Assembly (NCBI RefSeq): GCF_042788235.1
Contig: NZ_JBHZOL010000031.1
Span: 62,001-126,000 of the forward strand
Direction of reading: 5' to 3'
DNA from: Sphaerothrix epifaneia
Lineage (GTDB): Bacteria > Cyanobacteriota > Cyanobacteriia > Phormidesmidales > Phormidesmidaceae
Length of the DNA: 64,000 bases
The notes under the pieces are model-generated. The model was not told the DNA's origin, searched no databases, and was given only the letters and a program-made list of their open reading frames with translations. How positions within the stretch are numbered: position 1 is the stretch's first letter; each line of letters starts with the position of its first letter. Below, one piece after another: positions 1-9,106 of this stretch. Position numbers and translations under genes: made by a program.

Positions 1-528
1 GGTCAGTACACTTACGACGGCGCAGCCCATTCGCCGGACGAGCTAATTCAGTATCTAGCAGGCTTGGTTGACGCTTATCCTATCATCTCGATTGAAGATG
101 GCCTGCATGAAGATGACTGGCAAAGCTGGCAAAAGCTGACGGCTCAGCTAGGCGACAAAGTCCAACTGGTCGGCGACGACTTGTTTGTTACCAATCCCAC
201 CCGTCTGCAAAAGGGAATTGAACTAGGTGCGGGCAATTCTATTTTGATCAAGCTCAATCAGATTGGTTCTCTGACAGAAACCATGCAAACCATTGATTTA
301 GCAACCCGGCGGGGCTATACCTCCGTCATCAGCCACCGCTCAGGAGAAACAGAAGATACCACCATTGCTGACCTGGCCGTCGCTAGCCGTGCCGGACAAA
401 TTAAAACGGGTTCTCTCTGCCGCAGTGAGCGAGTCGCAAAATACAATCGGTTGCTGCGGATTGAAGATGAACTGGGTGAACAAGCCGTCTATGCAGGCCA
501 AGTGGGGTTAGGGCCTGGGCAAAGCTAA
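1..528 (+). CDS. eno: Enolase, C-terminal part (cut by window start)
   Basis: Enolase interconverts 2-phosphoglycerate and phosphoenolpyruvate in glycolysis. The reading frame is open from base 1, so the start lies outside the window and only about 175 C-terminal codons are present. The fragment carries the family's active-site signatures in order: SIEDG and VGDDLFVTN (metal ligands), KLNQIGSL (catalytic Lys) and SHRSGETED (substrate-binding loop). The TTG at 64 is an internal codon, not a start. A strong terminator follows about 30 bases after the stop, so the gene ends its own transcript. Identification is secure. Confidence 0.97.
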   Translation, partial: GQYTYDGAAHSPDELIQYLAGLVDAYPIISIEDGLHEDDWQSWQKLTAQLGDKVQLVGDDLFVTNPTRLQKGIELGAGNSILIKLNQIGSLTETMQTIDLATRRGYTSVISHRSGETEDTTIADLAVASRAGQIKTGSLCRSERVAKYNRLLRIEDELGEQAVYAGQVGLGPGQS

Positions 529-555
529 AGTCAGGATGTCACCATCTATAACAAG

Positions 556-584
556 TACCCAGGCTTGGCCTGGGTATTTTTTTT
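556..584 (+). terminator. Rho-independent terminator of eno
   Basis: A perfect 9-bp stem (TACCCAGGC at 556-564 with GCCTGGGTA at 568-576) closes a 3-base loop and is followed directly by eight T (577-584). It sits 28 bases downstream of the eno stop codon. Confidence 0.93.
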
Positions 585-757
585 GGGGACAGAGACAGCT
601 AGAGCTACCAGGGTTGAGACGCTCAAAGACGGCTAAAGACCAAAGGTTGAGGGCAAAAGGCAAATCAGAGCCACCGTGCCCTCATGGTTACAGATGGGAA
701 ACTCTGTTGGGGCAAACGGCTTCTAATACAATAAGGTTAGCCAGAGAGGTAGCGCTG

Positions 758-1222
758 ATGAAAGAGAAAAAAGGGAAGAGGCTCTCTTGTAAGACGCTGG
801 CGATCGCTGCCTTAAGCTTGTTTGGTTTACCGTCAGCCCAGGCAAGTTCTCCTAGTCAAGCAATCAGCCCTCAGCTCTACGCAGATATCAACATTTTTTT
901 ACCCGGTAGGGTAGAACTTGAACCTGTTCGTGAGGTTGTTGTTGAATTTGTCGCTTTGGGTGATGACTGGGCTTCAATTTATCTCAACGGTCAGCGGGTG
1001 ATCCGACAGGGCAACTTTAATCGGCGGGAGCAGATAGTTTTGGCAGAAGGAGCCTATTATTTGCAGATTGCCGGGATTACCCGGTTTGATTCTTGGGCTT
1101 CAGGCTATTTAGACGTAGGGCGATCGCGATCTAACGTGCTTGTGATTGTTTTTTCCAAAGAGGGCGGCATTCAGTCTATTAGCGATCCGCTGGCCTGGAT
1201 TCCAGACTTTCCCAACCGTTAG
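758..1222 (+). CDS. Small exported protein of unknown function
   Basis: A 154-residue protein. The frame is open from 536, but that stretch includes the eno terminator. The ATG at 758, preceded by AGAGAGG, begins a convincing signal peptide: basic MKEKKGKR, then a hydrophobic stretch, then a cleavage site near SAQA-SS. The mature part is probably beta-rich (VVVEFVALGDDWASIYLNG, later AEGAYYLQIAGITRFDSW), with no cysteine pair or catalytic motif that I recognise. It ends only six bases before bioF and is probably co-transcribed with it, though nothing in it suggests biotin synthesis. Likely periplasmic. Confidence 0.7.
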   Translation: MKEKKGKRLSCKTLAIAALSLFGLPSAQASSPSQAISPQLYADINIFLPGRVELEPVREVVVEFVALGDDWASIYLNGQRVIRQGNFNRREQIVLAEGAYYLQIAGITRFDSWASGYLDVGRSRSNVLVIVFSKEGGIQSISDPLAWIPDFPNR

Positions 1223-1228
1223 TGTCAG

Positions 1229-2413
1229 ATGGGAAATCCTTACGATTGGATAGCGCGATCGCTTGACACGTTGCATAAAGCTCACTGGCACCGAGCCGTA
1301 CAAGCAATAGACAACACTGGCCCAGTGATTACACTGGCAGGTCAGCAACTGCTCAATTTTGCCAGCAATGACTATTTAGGGCTAGCAGGCGATCCGCGTT
1401 TGGCTGCTGCTGCGATCGCGGCGGTGAAAACCTATGGCACAAGCAGCACTGGTTCTCGCTTGTTGAGCGGCCACCGCCCGCTGCACCAAACTCTTGAACA
1501 CGCGATCGCCCAACTCAAGCAGACCGAAGACGCTCTCGTCTTTAGCTCTGGCTACTTAGCCAATTTGGGCACAATTGCAGCCCTCGTAGGCAGCAAAGAT
1601 CTCATTCTTAGCGATCAGTACAATCATTCCAGCTTACGTAACGGCGCAACCCTCAGTGGCGCAACCATTACAGAATATCGCCACTGCGATATGGCCGATT
1701 TGAAACAAAAGCTAGCAACCCAGCGCGATCGCTATCGTCGTTGTCTTTTGCTCACCGATAGCGTGTTTAGCATGGATGGTGACCTGTGTCCGCTACCGAC
1801 GTTGCTGGCGCTAGCTGAACAGTATGAGTGCATGGTGTTAGTAGACGAAGCCCACGCCACTGGCGTGCTTGGAAAAACAGGCGCAGGTTGTGTAGAACAT
1901 TGGCACTGCACGGGGCGATCGCTAGTACAAATAGGTACGCTCAGCAAAGCCTTGGGCAGTTTAGGGGGCTACGTAGCTGGCTCAGCAGCCTTAATTGATT
2001 ATCTGCGTAATCGAGCAGCCACCTGGATTTACACCACTGGCCTATCTCCAGCCGATGCCGCCGCCGCCTTAACGGCGATCGCAATTGTTCAAGCAGAACC
2101 AGAGCGGCGTCAACGGTTGCAAAAAAATAGCGACTATCTACGTCAACAGCTCGCCGATGGGTTAGGCCATATCGCTGCTCAACACATAGGGGTTAAGCAG
2201 CTACCCTCTTGTTCACCGATTGTTTGTTTGCAGGTACAGGATGCAGCCACTGTTCTACACATTGGCAAGCAACTCAAACAAGCAGGCATTTTTGCCGCAG
2301 TCGTCCGTCCCCCTACAGTGCCAACTAGTCGGCTACGCTTCACCGTGATGGCCAATCACACATCAAAGCAAATTGAAACCCTGATTACAGCACTCACCCA
2401 GATAGAAGGGTAG
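1229..2413 (+). CDS. bioF: 8-amino-7-oxononanoate synthase (biotin synthesis)
   Basis: This is a PLP-dependent alpha-oxoamine synthase that condenses pimeloyl-ACP/CoA with L-alanine at the start of biotin ring assembly; it is cytosolic. At 394 residues it has normal family length. Visible landmarks are FASNDYLGL near residue 44, GSRLLSGH near 75-82, DEAHATG at 206-212 (cofactor ring contacts), and TLSKALGSLGGY with the Schiff-base lysine K240. The C-terminal PPTVPTSRLRFTVMANH stretch is also typical. Within the alpha-oxoamine synthase family KBL and HemA are alternatives, but the lengths and motifs fit BioF best. No other bio gene is in the window. Confidence 0.93.
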   Translation: MGNPYDWIARSLDTLHKAHWHRAVQAIDNTGPVITLAGQQLLNFASNDYLGLAGDPRLAAAAIAAVKTYGTSSTGSRLLSGHRPLHQTLEHAIAQLKQTEDALVFSSGYLANLGTIAALVGSKDLILSDQYNHSSLRNGATLSGATITEYRHCDMADLKQKLATQRDRYRRCLLLTDSVFSMDGDLCPLPTLLALAEQYECMVLVDEAHATGVLGKTGAGCVEHWHCTGRSLVQIGTLSKALGSLGGYVAGSAALIDYLRNRAATWIYTTGLSPADAAAALTAIAIVQAEPERRQRLQKNSDYLRQQLADGLGHIAAQHIGVKQLPSCSPIVCLQVQDAATVLHIGKQLKQAGIFAAVVRPPTVPTSRLRFTVMANHTSKQIETLITALTQIEG

Positions 2414-3048
2414 AGCCAGCAAGAGGGCGTCGATAGCTCCTGATTCTCAACTCAGAAAACTTGAGGGTTGTTTTTAGCCAAGTTCAAACACAACTGAGCG
2501 ATAAAGATTGACGATCTAGAAACGCACCCTAACCGACAAGTACACAGTGTTATTACTGAACTCTTTTGTGTAACGAATTGAGAGTTTGACAAAGTATTTG
2601 GGTAATTTGTAAGCAAATATCGTAATTTTAGTGTTTGCTCAGGAACAGATCCAGGCAAAGCCATAAATTCTAATAGAAATGGAGGATGTTGATCAGTTAT
2701 TGACGAAGTTAATTATTTCTAATACGGCTGTAGTCGCCAGAATCGAGATACTTGAGTTGCTGCAAGCCTCTTATAAAAAACTTTCATTCTATCTTTTGCC
2801 TTCAGCCACAGCTTTTTCTTGTATAGTCATTCAGATTTATGTTGGTGTGACTCGTCGAAAACATTTTTTGAGCGCTTATTCAAAATTTAAGTGGATCAAA
2901 AAATATTAAAAGCACATGTTTTTATTACAAAACCTCTTAAACATCTACTCAATAGCAAAGAGCAAAGCTTTTAGATACTCAATAGTCAAAAATATTTTTA
3001 GATAGGGCATTGCGAGGTAACCGTATAGTGGCTGGTGGAAGTAACAAA
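2414..3048 (+). other. AT-rich intergenic region, no convincing gene
   Basis: About 635 bases, clearly AT-richer than its neighbours. A 76-codon frame at 2679-2909 begins with ATG and has one hydrophobic stretch, but it lacks a ribosome site and its codon use looks unlike neighbouring genes, so I do not call it. The last 100 bases contain a pair of direct repeats (listed separately) and presumably the promoter of the large exported protein that starts at 3049. Confidence 0.6.
2947..2985 (+). repeat. 9-bp direct repeat pair upstream of large surface protein
   Basis: ACTCAATAG occurs at 2947-2955 and again at 2977-2985, exactly 30 bases apart start to start (about three helical turns). TTTTAGATA also repeats nearby, ending at 2977 and 3004. 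The spacing is compatible with paired binding of a regulator on one DNA face, 60-100 bases before the start codon. The function is inference only. Confidence 0.4.
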
Positions 3049-6000
3049 ATGCTGATCAAAACGTGGCGTCCGCTATCCAGCTTAGGAGTAGCTGCTTTGT
3101 CATGGGTCTGCTTTGCCTCCTCAGCTTTTGCGGAAGGAAGTTATCAAATTAACACTAACTCAAACGGAGGCTATCAGCATTTATATGAATACGAAACCAG
3201 GCTCAGCGCGGGGGTTACTAGATTTGCTCCTTATGATCGCCCTCTTTATGTAGATATAAAAACAAGCGGCGAAGTTATTAATGTTTTTATTTGCGCTAGA
3301 GACACGACGACGAGTACGGCTGTAGATCGAGTACGGGTACAAATCTATGCGCCTAATAATGGCCCTTTGGTCTACGACTCTAGTGCTGACGTCAGTATTC
3401 CAACTCCTTTTTTAGGCAACATTGTTAGCAGTGGCGATGCTGATGGCTGGACTGATAGCAACGGCGGCACGAGTGACTGCGCCACAAATAGCCTGTCTAG
3501 TGCCTTAACCAGACCGATTAAATACATAACAACTACCACGGGTGCTTATGAAGTACGTCTGCTAAACGAGACGGACAATAGTACCAACTTAACGGCTGTT
3601 AGTGCAGATACGGGTCTAATAACGCTATTTGATATTACTGTCACCCCTAATGTTTTGACCTCACCGAATCCTAGAGAAAATCAGGGTCGTTTGTGGTCTT
3701 ACAACTGGGGATTTTACAGTGCTTCTTGGGACGATGCCAACGCGACTGACCAAGACTACTACGTGTTAGTTCCGGGTGGTTTTCCAGGAACTAGTTTTGT
3801 GTGGCAGCTAGATTTAAACAACTTAGCTGGTGGCATCTATGAACTCTTGGCTAACAATGCTGGTGTTGACTCGCCAACATTGCGCGGTTTGAGCGTTCCC
3901 TTTGCTGGAAACACCGTTTCTCCTGAATACAGGCAATACCTGAGTTATCCAACAGGAATAACGATTGTAGAGCCTACGCAAGTCCCCGTAATTACCAATT
4001 TTCGCTTCGAAGATGCGGCGGGTGAAGATAATACCATTTCACCTGGAACCACAGTTGGCGTGCAGGATAGTGGATTTTTTAGGTTCACAACCGACACCGA
4101 TGGCACCTATGCCGTCATTATCGATGTGGATGATGATGGTCTTGCCAGCACGGGCTTTAATCCTGACGGTGTTTATGGCATTGGCGATATTTATCTTCGT
4201 GGTGATACCGTTGCCGGGGTGGAGACATCCATTGCGTGGGATGGCAAAACTAATTTAGGGGCTTCTTTACCTGAGGGTCGTTATCAGGCCAGACTACAGG
4301 CGATTACGGGTGAATATCACTTTGTTGCGGCTGATGCGGAAAGCAGCGGTGGTAACGAATTGGGATTAACTATTAATCGGGCGACACCGACAGGTAATTC
4401 TGCCGTAGAAGTTTATTGGGACGATATCACTGGTTTAGAGCTGGCAACGACTGCTTCGAGCCGACCTTCTAGCAGTTTGATCCCCAGTTATAACAGAGTT
4501 GGGGCAAGGCACACTTGGGGCGGTAACCCTGCTGATGGCGGGGGAAACGGAACAACTGGAGCACCGGATAACAGCTCTACCGGATACGGCGGTAATGGGG
4601 CTGGTTTTGGGGATGTCAGGTTTTTAGACACTTATGTTTATGGGAAAGTCAGCATTGCTGAAACGCCAGCAATTTTGATTACCAGTGGTAGTAATCCTGA
4701 TGCGCCGCTGATTGATTTGGGCGATGCACCCGATACCTACAGCACTGACCAAACAGTCAATAACAGTAGTAGTGGTAACGACGGGGTGGGGGCTGGTCAT
4801 AATTTTGATCCGATTGACCCCAGGCTTTATTTGGGTAGCAACCCGCCTGATGGGGAAAGCCTAAGAAACTCCCCTACCTTAGAAGGCACCGTAGATGATA
4901 CGAGCGGCGATACGCCGGATGATGAGGATGGCGTTAGCAGCTTTGCACCTTTAACCACAGGTAGCACCAGTTATAGCGTTACGGTTAGTCTTGCTAATAC
5001 CACGGGGGGCGACGCTTATCTGGCAGGCTGGATTGACTTTAACCAAAATGGTCAGTTCGACACTGCGGAAGGGGTACGTCAGCAGGTTGCTAATGGAGCT
5101 ACGTCAGCGACGCTAACTTGGACAGGCTTAAGCGGACTCACAGCGGGCAATACTTATGCTCGTTTTCGTTTGACGACTGATACCAATATTGTCAGCGCAA
5201 CAGCAGCGCTACCTACGGGTATAGCCACTGATGGTGAGGTAGAAGATTACCCAATTGCGATCGCTGCTAGCCCTAACTACCAAGTTTCTCCTTTAGCCGG
5301 ACAAGTCATTATCAACGAGGTGCTGTACAACGAAACTGGGGCAAGTGCGGTTGAAAATGACGAATTTATTGAACTCTACAATGCTTCTGGTGCAGCCATT
5401 GACTTAAGCAACTGGCAGCTAGCAGACGGCAATCTTATCGCTAATGACACTGATGGAATTGGCTCAATTACAGGCAATAGTGCAAATCCGGCCTATATTT
5501 TTCCACCAGGGACAAGCTTGGCGGCGGGGGAATATGCCGTTATCTGGATTGGAGACAACACAGCAGACCACCAAGCGCCTGAAGCTGCCATTCAAGTTTG
5601 GCTTGGCAGCCCTTCCAAGCTCAACAATGCGGGGGATGATGTTTGGCTCTATGACGACCAGAGCCGCATCGTTGATTACATCGCCTATGGCAGCGGCAGC
5701 GCCGTCAATCAAGCCCCCCCGGCAGCGCTCAATCTATGGACAGAGACTTATCAAAGCGACTTGGTAGGGGCTGGCGATGGCCAGTCTATTAGCCTTACCC
5801 CCAATGGACAAGACGACAGCACAAGCGCCTGCTGGGAACTGACGACAAGTGGTGACGCCAACGGTCGCTGTGCCGGATTTTTACCCACCCGTGATACCAA
5901 CCCTAGTAACCGTGTGATCAGTGCGGGGGTCAGCAATAATGGCTTACCCAACGTTACGTTAGTGAAACGAATTACGGCTATCAATGGCGGTGTTTCTACC

Positions 6001-6555
6001 CTCAATGGCGACCCGCTCAATGAATACGTCAATGACAATAATGATCCAAATGACGATGCCAGCAACACCTGGCCAACCCCGATTGAGAACTATTTGGTGG
6101 GTGCCATTGAGGGCGGTCGAGTAATACCAGGGGATGAAATAGAGTACACCATTTACTTTCTGTCGAATGGCGGTACAGATGCGCAGAATGTGTTGCTTTG
6201 CGACTACATTCCGACCCATACCACTTTTGTCCCTCATGCTTTTAACAGTAGCCCTGCGGCTGATCCAAGCGGTTTACCAACAGGCGATCGCGGTATTGTC
6301 TTAAGCCAGGGAACCAACACAGTGGCTCTGACGAACCTGTCCGATGGCGACAAGGGGTACTATTTCCCCCCAGGGATTGATCCAGCTACTACGTTTCCAG
6401 GTATTGACTGTGATGGCGACGGCAATGGCAATAATACCAACACAAACGGCGCAATTGTTGTCAGCCTTGGTACCTTGCCCTATGCCAGCTCAACAGCCCT
6501 GCCGCCCGCCTCAAATGCCTATGGTTTTATCCGCTTTCGAGGGCAGGTCAAATAA
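3049..6555 (+). CDS. Large exported multidomain surface protein (GEVED, lamin-tail, DUF11-like)
   Basis: A 1168-residue exported protein. The frame extends to a TTG at 3010, but ATG 3049, preceded by GGTGGAAG, starts a clean signal peptide ending SSAFA-EG. Regions in order: an N-terminal part of about 530 residues with no family I recognise; a GEVED-type domain, about 545-735, with DDEDGV, WIDFNQNGQFD and DGEVEDYP; a lamin-tail-like domain from about 752 (VIINEVLYNETG ... FIELYNASG); and a DUF11-like module from about 969 (VKRITA ... PGDEIEYTIYFLSNGG ... CDYIPTHTTFV). It ends with the strand GFIRFRGQVK. Very rich in Asn, Thr, Ser, Gly and Asp, and poor in Lys, as usual for secreted adhesin-like proteins. 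The C-terminal module resembles that of the DUF11 protein at 43466-45991. Role probably cell surface or matrix; ligand unknown. Confidence 0.85.
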   Translation: MLIKTWRPLSSLGVAALSWVCFASSAFAEGSYQINTNSNGGYQHLYEYETRLSAGVTRFAPYDRPLYVDIKTSGEVINVFICARDTTTSTAVDRVRVQIYAPNNGPLVYDSSADVSIPTPFLGNIVSSGDADGWTDSNGGTSDCATNSLSSALTRPIKYITTTTGAYEVRLLNETDNSTNLTAVSADTGLITLFDITVTPNVLTSPNPRENQGRLWSYNWGFYSASWDDANATDQDYYVLVPGGFPGTSFVWQLDLNNLAGGIYELLANNAGVDSPTLRGLSVPFAGNTVSPEYRQYLSYPTGITIVEPTQVPVITNFRFEDAAGEDNTISPGTTVGVQDSGFFRFTTDTDGTYAVIIDVDDDGLASTGFNPDGVYGIGDIYLRGDTVAGVETSIAWDGKTNLGASLPEGRYQARLQAITGEYHFVAADAESSGGNELGLTINRATPTGNSAVEVYWDDITGLELATTASSRPSSSLIPSYNRVGARHTWGGNPADGGGNGTTGAPDNSSTGYGGNGAGFGDVRFLDTYVYGKVSIAETPAILITSGSNPDAPLIDLGDAPDTYSTDQTVNNSSSGNDGVGAGHNFDPIDPRLYLGSNPPDGESLRNSPTLEGTVDDTSGDTPDDEDGVSSFAPLTTGSTSYSVTVSLANTTGGDAYLAGWIDFNQNGQFDTAEGVRQQVANGATSATLTWTGLSGLTAGNTYARFRLTTDTNIVSATAALPTGIATDGEVEDYPIAIAASPNYQVSPLAGQVIINEVLYNETGASAVENDEFIELYNASGAAIDLSNWQLADGNLIANDTDGIGSITGNSANPAYIFPPGTSLAAGEYAVIWIGDNTADHQAPEAAIQVWLGSPSKLNNAGDDVWLYDDQSRIVDYIAYGSGSAVNQAPPAALNLWTETYQSDLVGAGDGQSISLTPNGQDDSTSACWELTTSGDANGRCAGFLPTRDTNPSNRVISAGVSNNGLPNVTLVKRITAINGGVSTLNGDPLNEYVNDNNDPNDDASNTWPTPIENYLVGAIEGGRVIPGDEIEYTIYFLSNGGTDAQNVLLCDYIPTHTTFVPHAFNSSPAADPSGLPTGDRGIVLSQGTNTVALTNLSDGDKGYYFPPGIDPATTFPGIDCDGDGNGNNTNTNGAIVVSLGTLPYASSTALPPASNAYGFIRFRGQVK

Positions 6556-6652
6556 ACCTTAGAGGCTTTCTCAAACAACATCGATACATTGCATTCGAGC
6601 CACGAAATGGGAGAATAGAAAACGGCGATCGCAACACAAGACAAAAGACATC

Positions 6653-7195
6653 ATGACTATGCTGAAGCGAATAGCAGCTTTGCTACTGGTGGTAGTTGCC
6701 CTTAGCTTACAGGGCTGCATTACGGCAGGCAGCGGACTCAAGAGTTATGTCGATAGTTCGAAGGGTTATCAGTTTCTTTATCCCACAGGCTGGCTAGAAG
6801 TGGCGACCAATAGCGCTGACGTGGTCTTTCATGACATTGTCAACGACACTGAAAATGTCAGCGTGGTGATTAGCGATGTGCCAGCAGGGCAGACGCTGCA
6901 AGATTTAGGCGATCCAACCGAAGTAGGCTATAAGCTCTCTAAAAGCATCAACACCATCGCAGGGGACGATCGCGATATTCAGCTCATCAGCGCTCAGGAA
7001 ATTCAATCGAACGACGAAACCTACTACATTTTGGAATATTTAGCCGATTTGCCTTCTGGTCTGCGCCACAACCTCGCCAGCGTCATTGTGCGCCGAAATC
7101 AGCTTTTTACCTTTAATGCCTCTACCGACGAAAGCCGCTGGGAGAAAATGAAAACGCTTCTGAAACAGTCAGTGGCTTCGTTTTCGGTCTATTAA
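6653..7195 (+). CDS. psbP: CyanoP, PsbP-like photosystem II lipoprotein
   Basis: A 180-residue thylakoid-lumen lipoprotein of the PsbP family, which assists photosystem II assembly on the lumenal side. The N-terminus is a lipoprotein signal with lipobox LQGC and acylated Cys at residue 22. The mature protein starts with the PsbP hallmark GYQFLYPTGWLEV and ends with the conserved region around FTFNASTDESRWEK. Two ATGs (6653 and 6659) could serve as the start. It is followed seven bases later by maf, so the two are probably co-transcribed. Confidence 0.92.
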   Translation: MTMLKRIAALLLVVVALSLQGCITAGSGLKSYVDSSKGYQFLYPTGWLEVATNSADVVFHDIVNDTENVSVVISDVPAGQTLQDLGDPTEVGYKLSKSINTIAGDDRDIQLISAQEIQSNDETYYILEYLADLPSGLRHNLASVIVRRNQLFTFNASTDESRWEKMKTLLKQSVASFSVY

Positions 7196-7201
7196 CCTGC
7201 T

Positions 7202-7789
7202 ATGATGCCTCAATTTGTTTTGGCCTCGGCTTCGCCAGCTCGGCGGCAGCTACTGGTAGCAGCTGGCATTCAGCCTTTTGTCTGTCCCAGCCATTTTGAT
7301 GAAGATCAAATTCAACTGGCTAACCCGGCTGAACTGGTACAAGCCTTAGCCTTGAGTAAGGCAGAAAGCGTAGCACCACAGTTTGCCGATGCGCTGGTTT
7401 TAGGCTGTGATTCTGTCTTGGCTTTTGGGGGGCAAGTCTACGGCAAGCCTGAAAGTGCAGCCGCCGCGATCGCCCGCTGGCAAAAGATGCGCGGGCAGGT
7501 GGGTGAACTTTACACCGGGCACGTTTTAATTGATACACGCCAGCGGCAGAAACAGGTTCGTTTTCAAGTGTCGCGAGTATTTTTTGCACAGGTTAGCGAT
7601 CGCCAGATTGAAGCTTATGTCGCTTCTGGCGAACCGCTCAACTGTGCTGGAGCATTTACGATTGATGGCAAGGGGAGTCTTTTTATTGAAAAAATTGAAG
7701 GCTGCCACACCAACATTATTGGTCTGAGTATGCCGCTGCTGCGAGAAATGCTAGCAGACCTGGGCTATAGCGCCACAGACTTTTGGTAG
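7202..7789 (+). CDS. maf: Maf-type nucleoside triphosphate pyrophosphatase
   Basis: A 195-residue cytosolic house-cleaning enzyme that hydrolyses non-canonical or excess NTPs to NMP and pyrophosphate. The N-terminal LASASPARRQLL signature, the LGCDSVL motif with its acidic residue, KPESAAAAIARWQKMRG and GAFTIDGKGSLFIEKIEGCHTN, split over its length, are all typical. The consecutive ATG codons at 7202 and 7205 leave a one-residue doubt about the start. It lies just behind psbP on the same strand. Confidence 0.92.
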   Translation: MMPQFVLASASPARRQLLVAAGIQPFVCPSHFDEDQIQLANPAELVQALALSKAESVAPQFADALVLGCDSVLAFGGQVYGKPESAAAAIARWQKMRGQVGELYTGHVLIDTRQRQKQVRFQVSRVFFAQVSDRQIEAYVASGEPLNCAGAFTIDGKGSLFIEKIEGCHTNIIGLSMPLLREMLADLGYSATDFW

Positions 7790-7867
7790 CCGTTTGAGCG
7801 GTGGTTCAATCCTTCCGCTGCGGTGACTGCCTTTCTTCGGTTTGCCCAGCAACCTAGCTGTCAACTA

Positions 7868-7882
7868 TCAGGCTCAGCCTGA
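7868..7882 (+). repeat. Perfect short palindrome after maf
   Basis: TCAGGCT and AGCCTGA flank a single C about 80 bases past the maf stop. There is no T-run, so terminator function is doubtful; it might stabilise the 3' end or be a cousin of the other GC-rich hairpins in this window. Confidence 0.35.
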
Positions 7883-7945
7883 CAAAGGCTGCGGAAAATA
7901 CGGCTCACACGCTGTAAAGAATAACAGCACTAGGTTTTTAGAGTT

Positions 7946-9097
7946 ATGTCGCTATCTCATCGTGTTCCCCACCTGGCTTTGTTAGGTTTGCTGCTGAGCG
8001 GACTCAGCCCCCATCTAGCCCAAGCTCAAATTGAAGCAGAGTCATTAACAACCACCTCTGGCAATGTCAGCGCCGAGTTTGTAGCTGAAGCCAGCGACTT
8101 TTGTGTTGAAAATCCCCAGTTAACCATTACCCGCGCTGGTAAGACTTACAGCGATGGCTTTTTTCCACCTCAGCTTTTAGAAGATGGTTGGTTTTGTCGG
8201 GCTTTTGAACTGGCAGCTAGCGACCTAGATGGCGACGCAGAGCCAGAAGTTCGGCTCGAAATTTATTCGGGGGGCGCACATTGCTGTTCGTCAACGCTGA
8301 TTTACGACTATGAAGCGACCAGCGATCGCTATCGCTTGGTTGAACATTTTTGGGGCAATGGTGGCTATCAGCTTCAAGATTTAGACGGTGACGGCATTCC
8401 CGAATTTCTGAGCCACGACGACAGCTTTGCTTATGCTTTTGCTTCCTATGCGGCTTCGCGCTACCCGGTGCAGTTTTGGCGCTATCGCGCTGGGGTGATG
8501 GAAGAGGTAACGCGCGATTTTCCCGATCGCGTTTATAACGATGCCTATGCCCATTGGCAAGAACTACAGCGGCTACGGCAGGGCGAAATTTTTGAGCAGC
8601 CTTACAGCAACGAAGATGACTATATTTACGCTGAATACGAAAAGGCAATCTTAGCGGCTTACCTGGCAGATAAATATTTGCTTGATCAAGCAGAAGACGG
8701 TTGGCAGCGAGTCAGACAAGCTTATCAAAGAAGCGATCGCGACGAGTTTTTTAGCGATCTGCGCGACTTTCTGCGGCGAACAGGGTACGCACGCGAGTCT
8801 TTTACCCAGCGACTGGAGTTTGCCCCAGAAGCCGACAGTACCTACATTAGCGGCGCTTTAGCGACGGGTAAAGAGCATGGCTATCTGGTTAACTTGCCTG
8901 CTCAGCGATCGCTGAGCATTGAAATTTTAGCTGGTGCAGTAGAAATCAACTGGGTTTCTCCTGGTGGCAACGTCATTGAGACAATGACGGGCGAGGCCGC
9001 TACCTGGACAGGAGAACTGCCCACCCCAGGCGACTACCTGCTGGAGGTGCGCCCGCTGCGCGAAACTCGCTATAGCATCCTGCTGAGTGTTGAGTAA
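7946..9097 (+). CDS. Exported protein with Asp-rich (VCBS/FG-GAP-like) motifs
   Basis: A 383-residue protein with a signal peptide (cut near HLAQA-QI). The mature N-terminal half holds two DxDGDxxPE-type loops (DLDGDAEPEV and DLDGDGIPEF) like the calcium-binding turns of FG-GAP/VCBS repeats, and an unusual GGAHCCSS motif between them. The final 90 residues look like a pre-peptidase C-terminal-type beta sandwich (LVNLPAQRSLSIEI ... PGDYLLEVRP). A third cysteine pair (FCVEN, WFCRAF) suggests disulfides. It stands alone, with about 150 non-coding bases before it. Function unknown; probably periplasmic or secreted. Confidence 0.75.
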   Translation: MSLSHRVPHLALLGLLLSGLSPHLAQAQIEAESLTTTSGNVSAEFVAEASDFCVENPQLTITRAGKTYSDGFFPPQLLEDGWFCRAFELAASDLDGDAEPEVRLEIYSGGAHCCSSTLIYDYEATSDRYRLVEHFWGNGGYQLQDLDGDGIPEFLSHDDSFAYAFASYAASRYPVQFWRYRAGVMEEVTRDFPDRVYNDAYAHWQELQRLRQGEIFEQPYSNEDDYIYAEYEKAILAAYLADKYLLDQAEDGWQRVRQAYQRSDRDEFFSDLRDFLRRTGYARESFTQRLEFAPEADSTYISGALATGKEHGYLVNLPAQRSLSIEILAGAVEINWVSPGGNVIETMTGEAATWTGELPTPGDYLLEVRPLRETRYSILLSVE

Positions 9098-9106
9098 GGG
9101 CGGAGC

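Noticed and set aside
2452..2664. 70-codon minus-strand frame after bioF
   Set aside because: Same AT-rich gap; no ribosome site and no sensible protein pattern.
2679..2909. 76-codon frame with a hydrophobic stretch in the AT-rich gap before the large surface protein
   Set aside because: No ribosome site, composition differs from neighbouring genes, and the gap is AT-rich enough for chance frames of this length.
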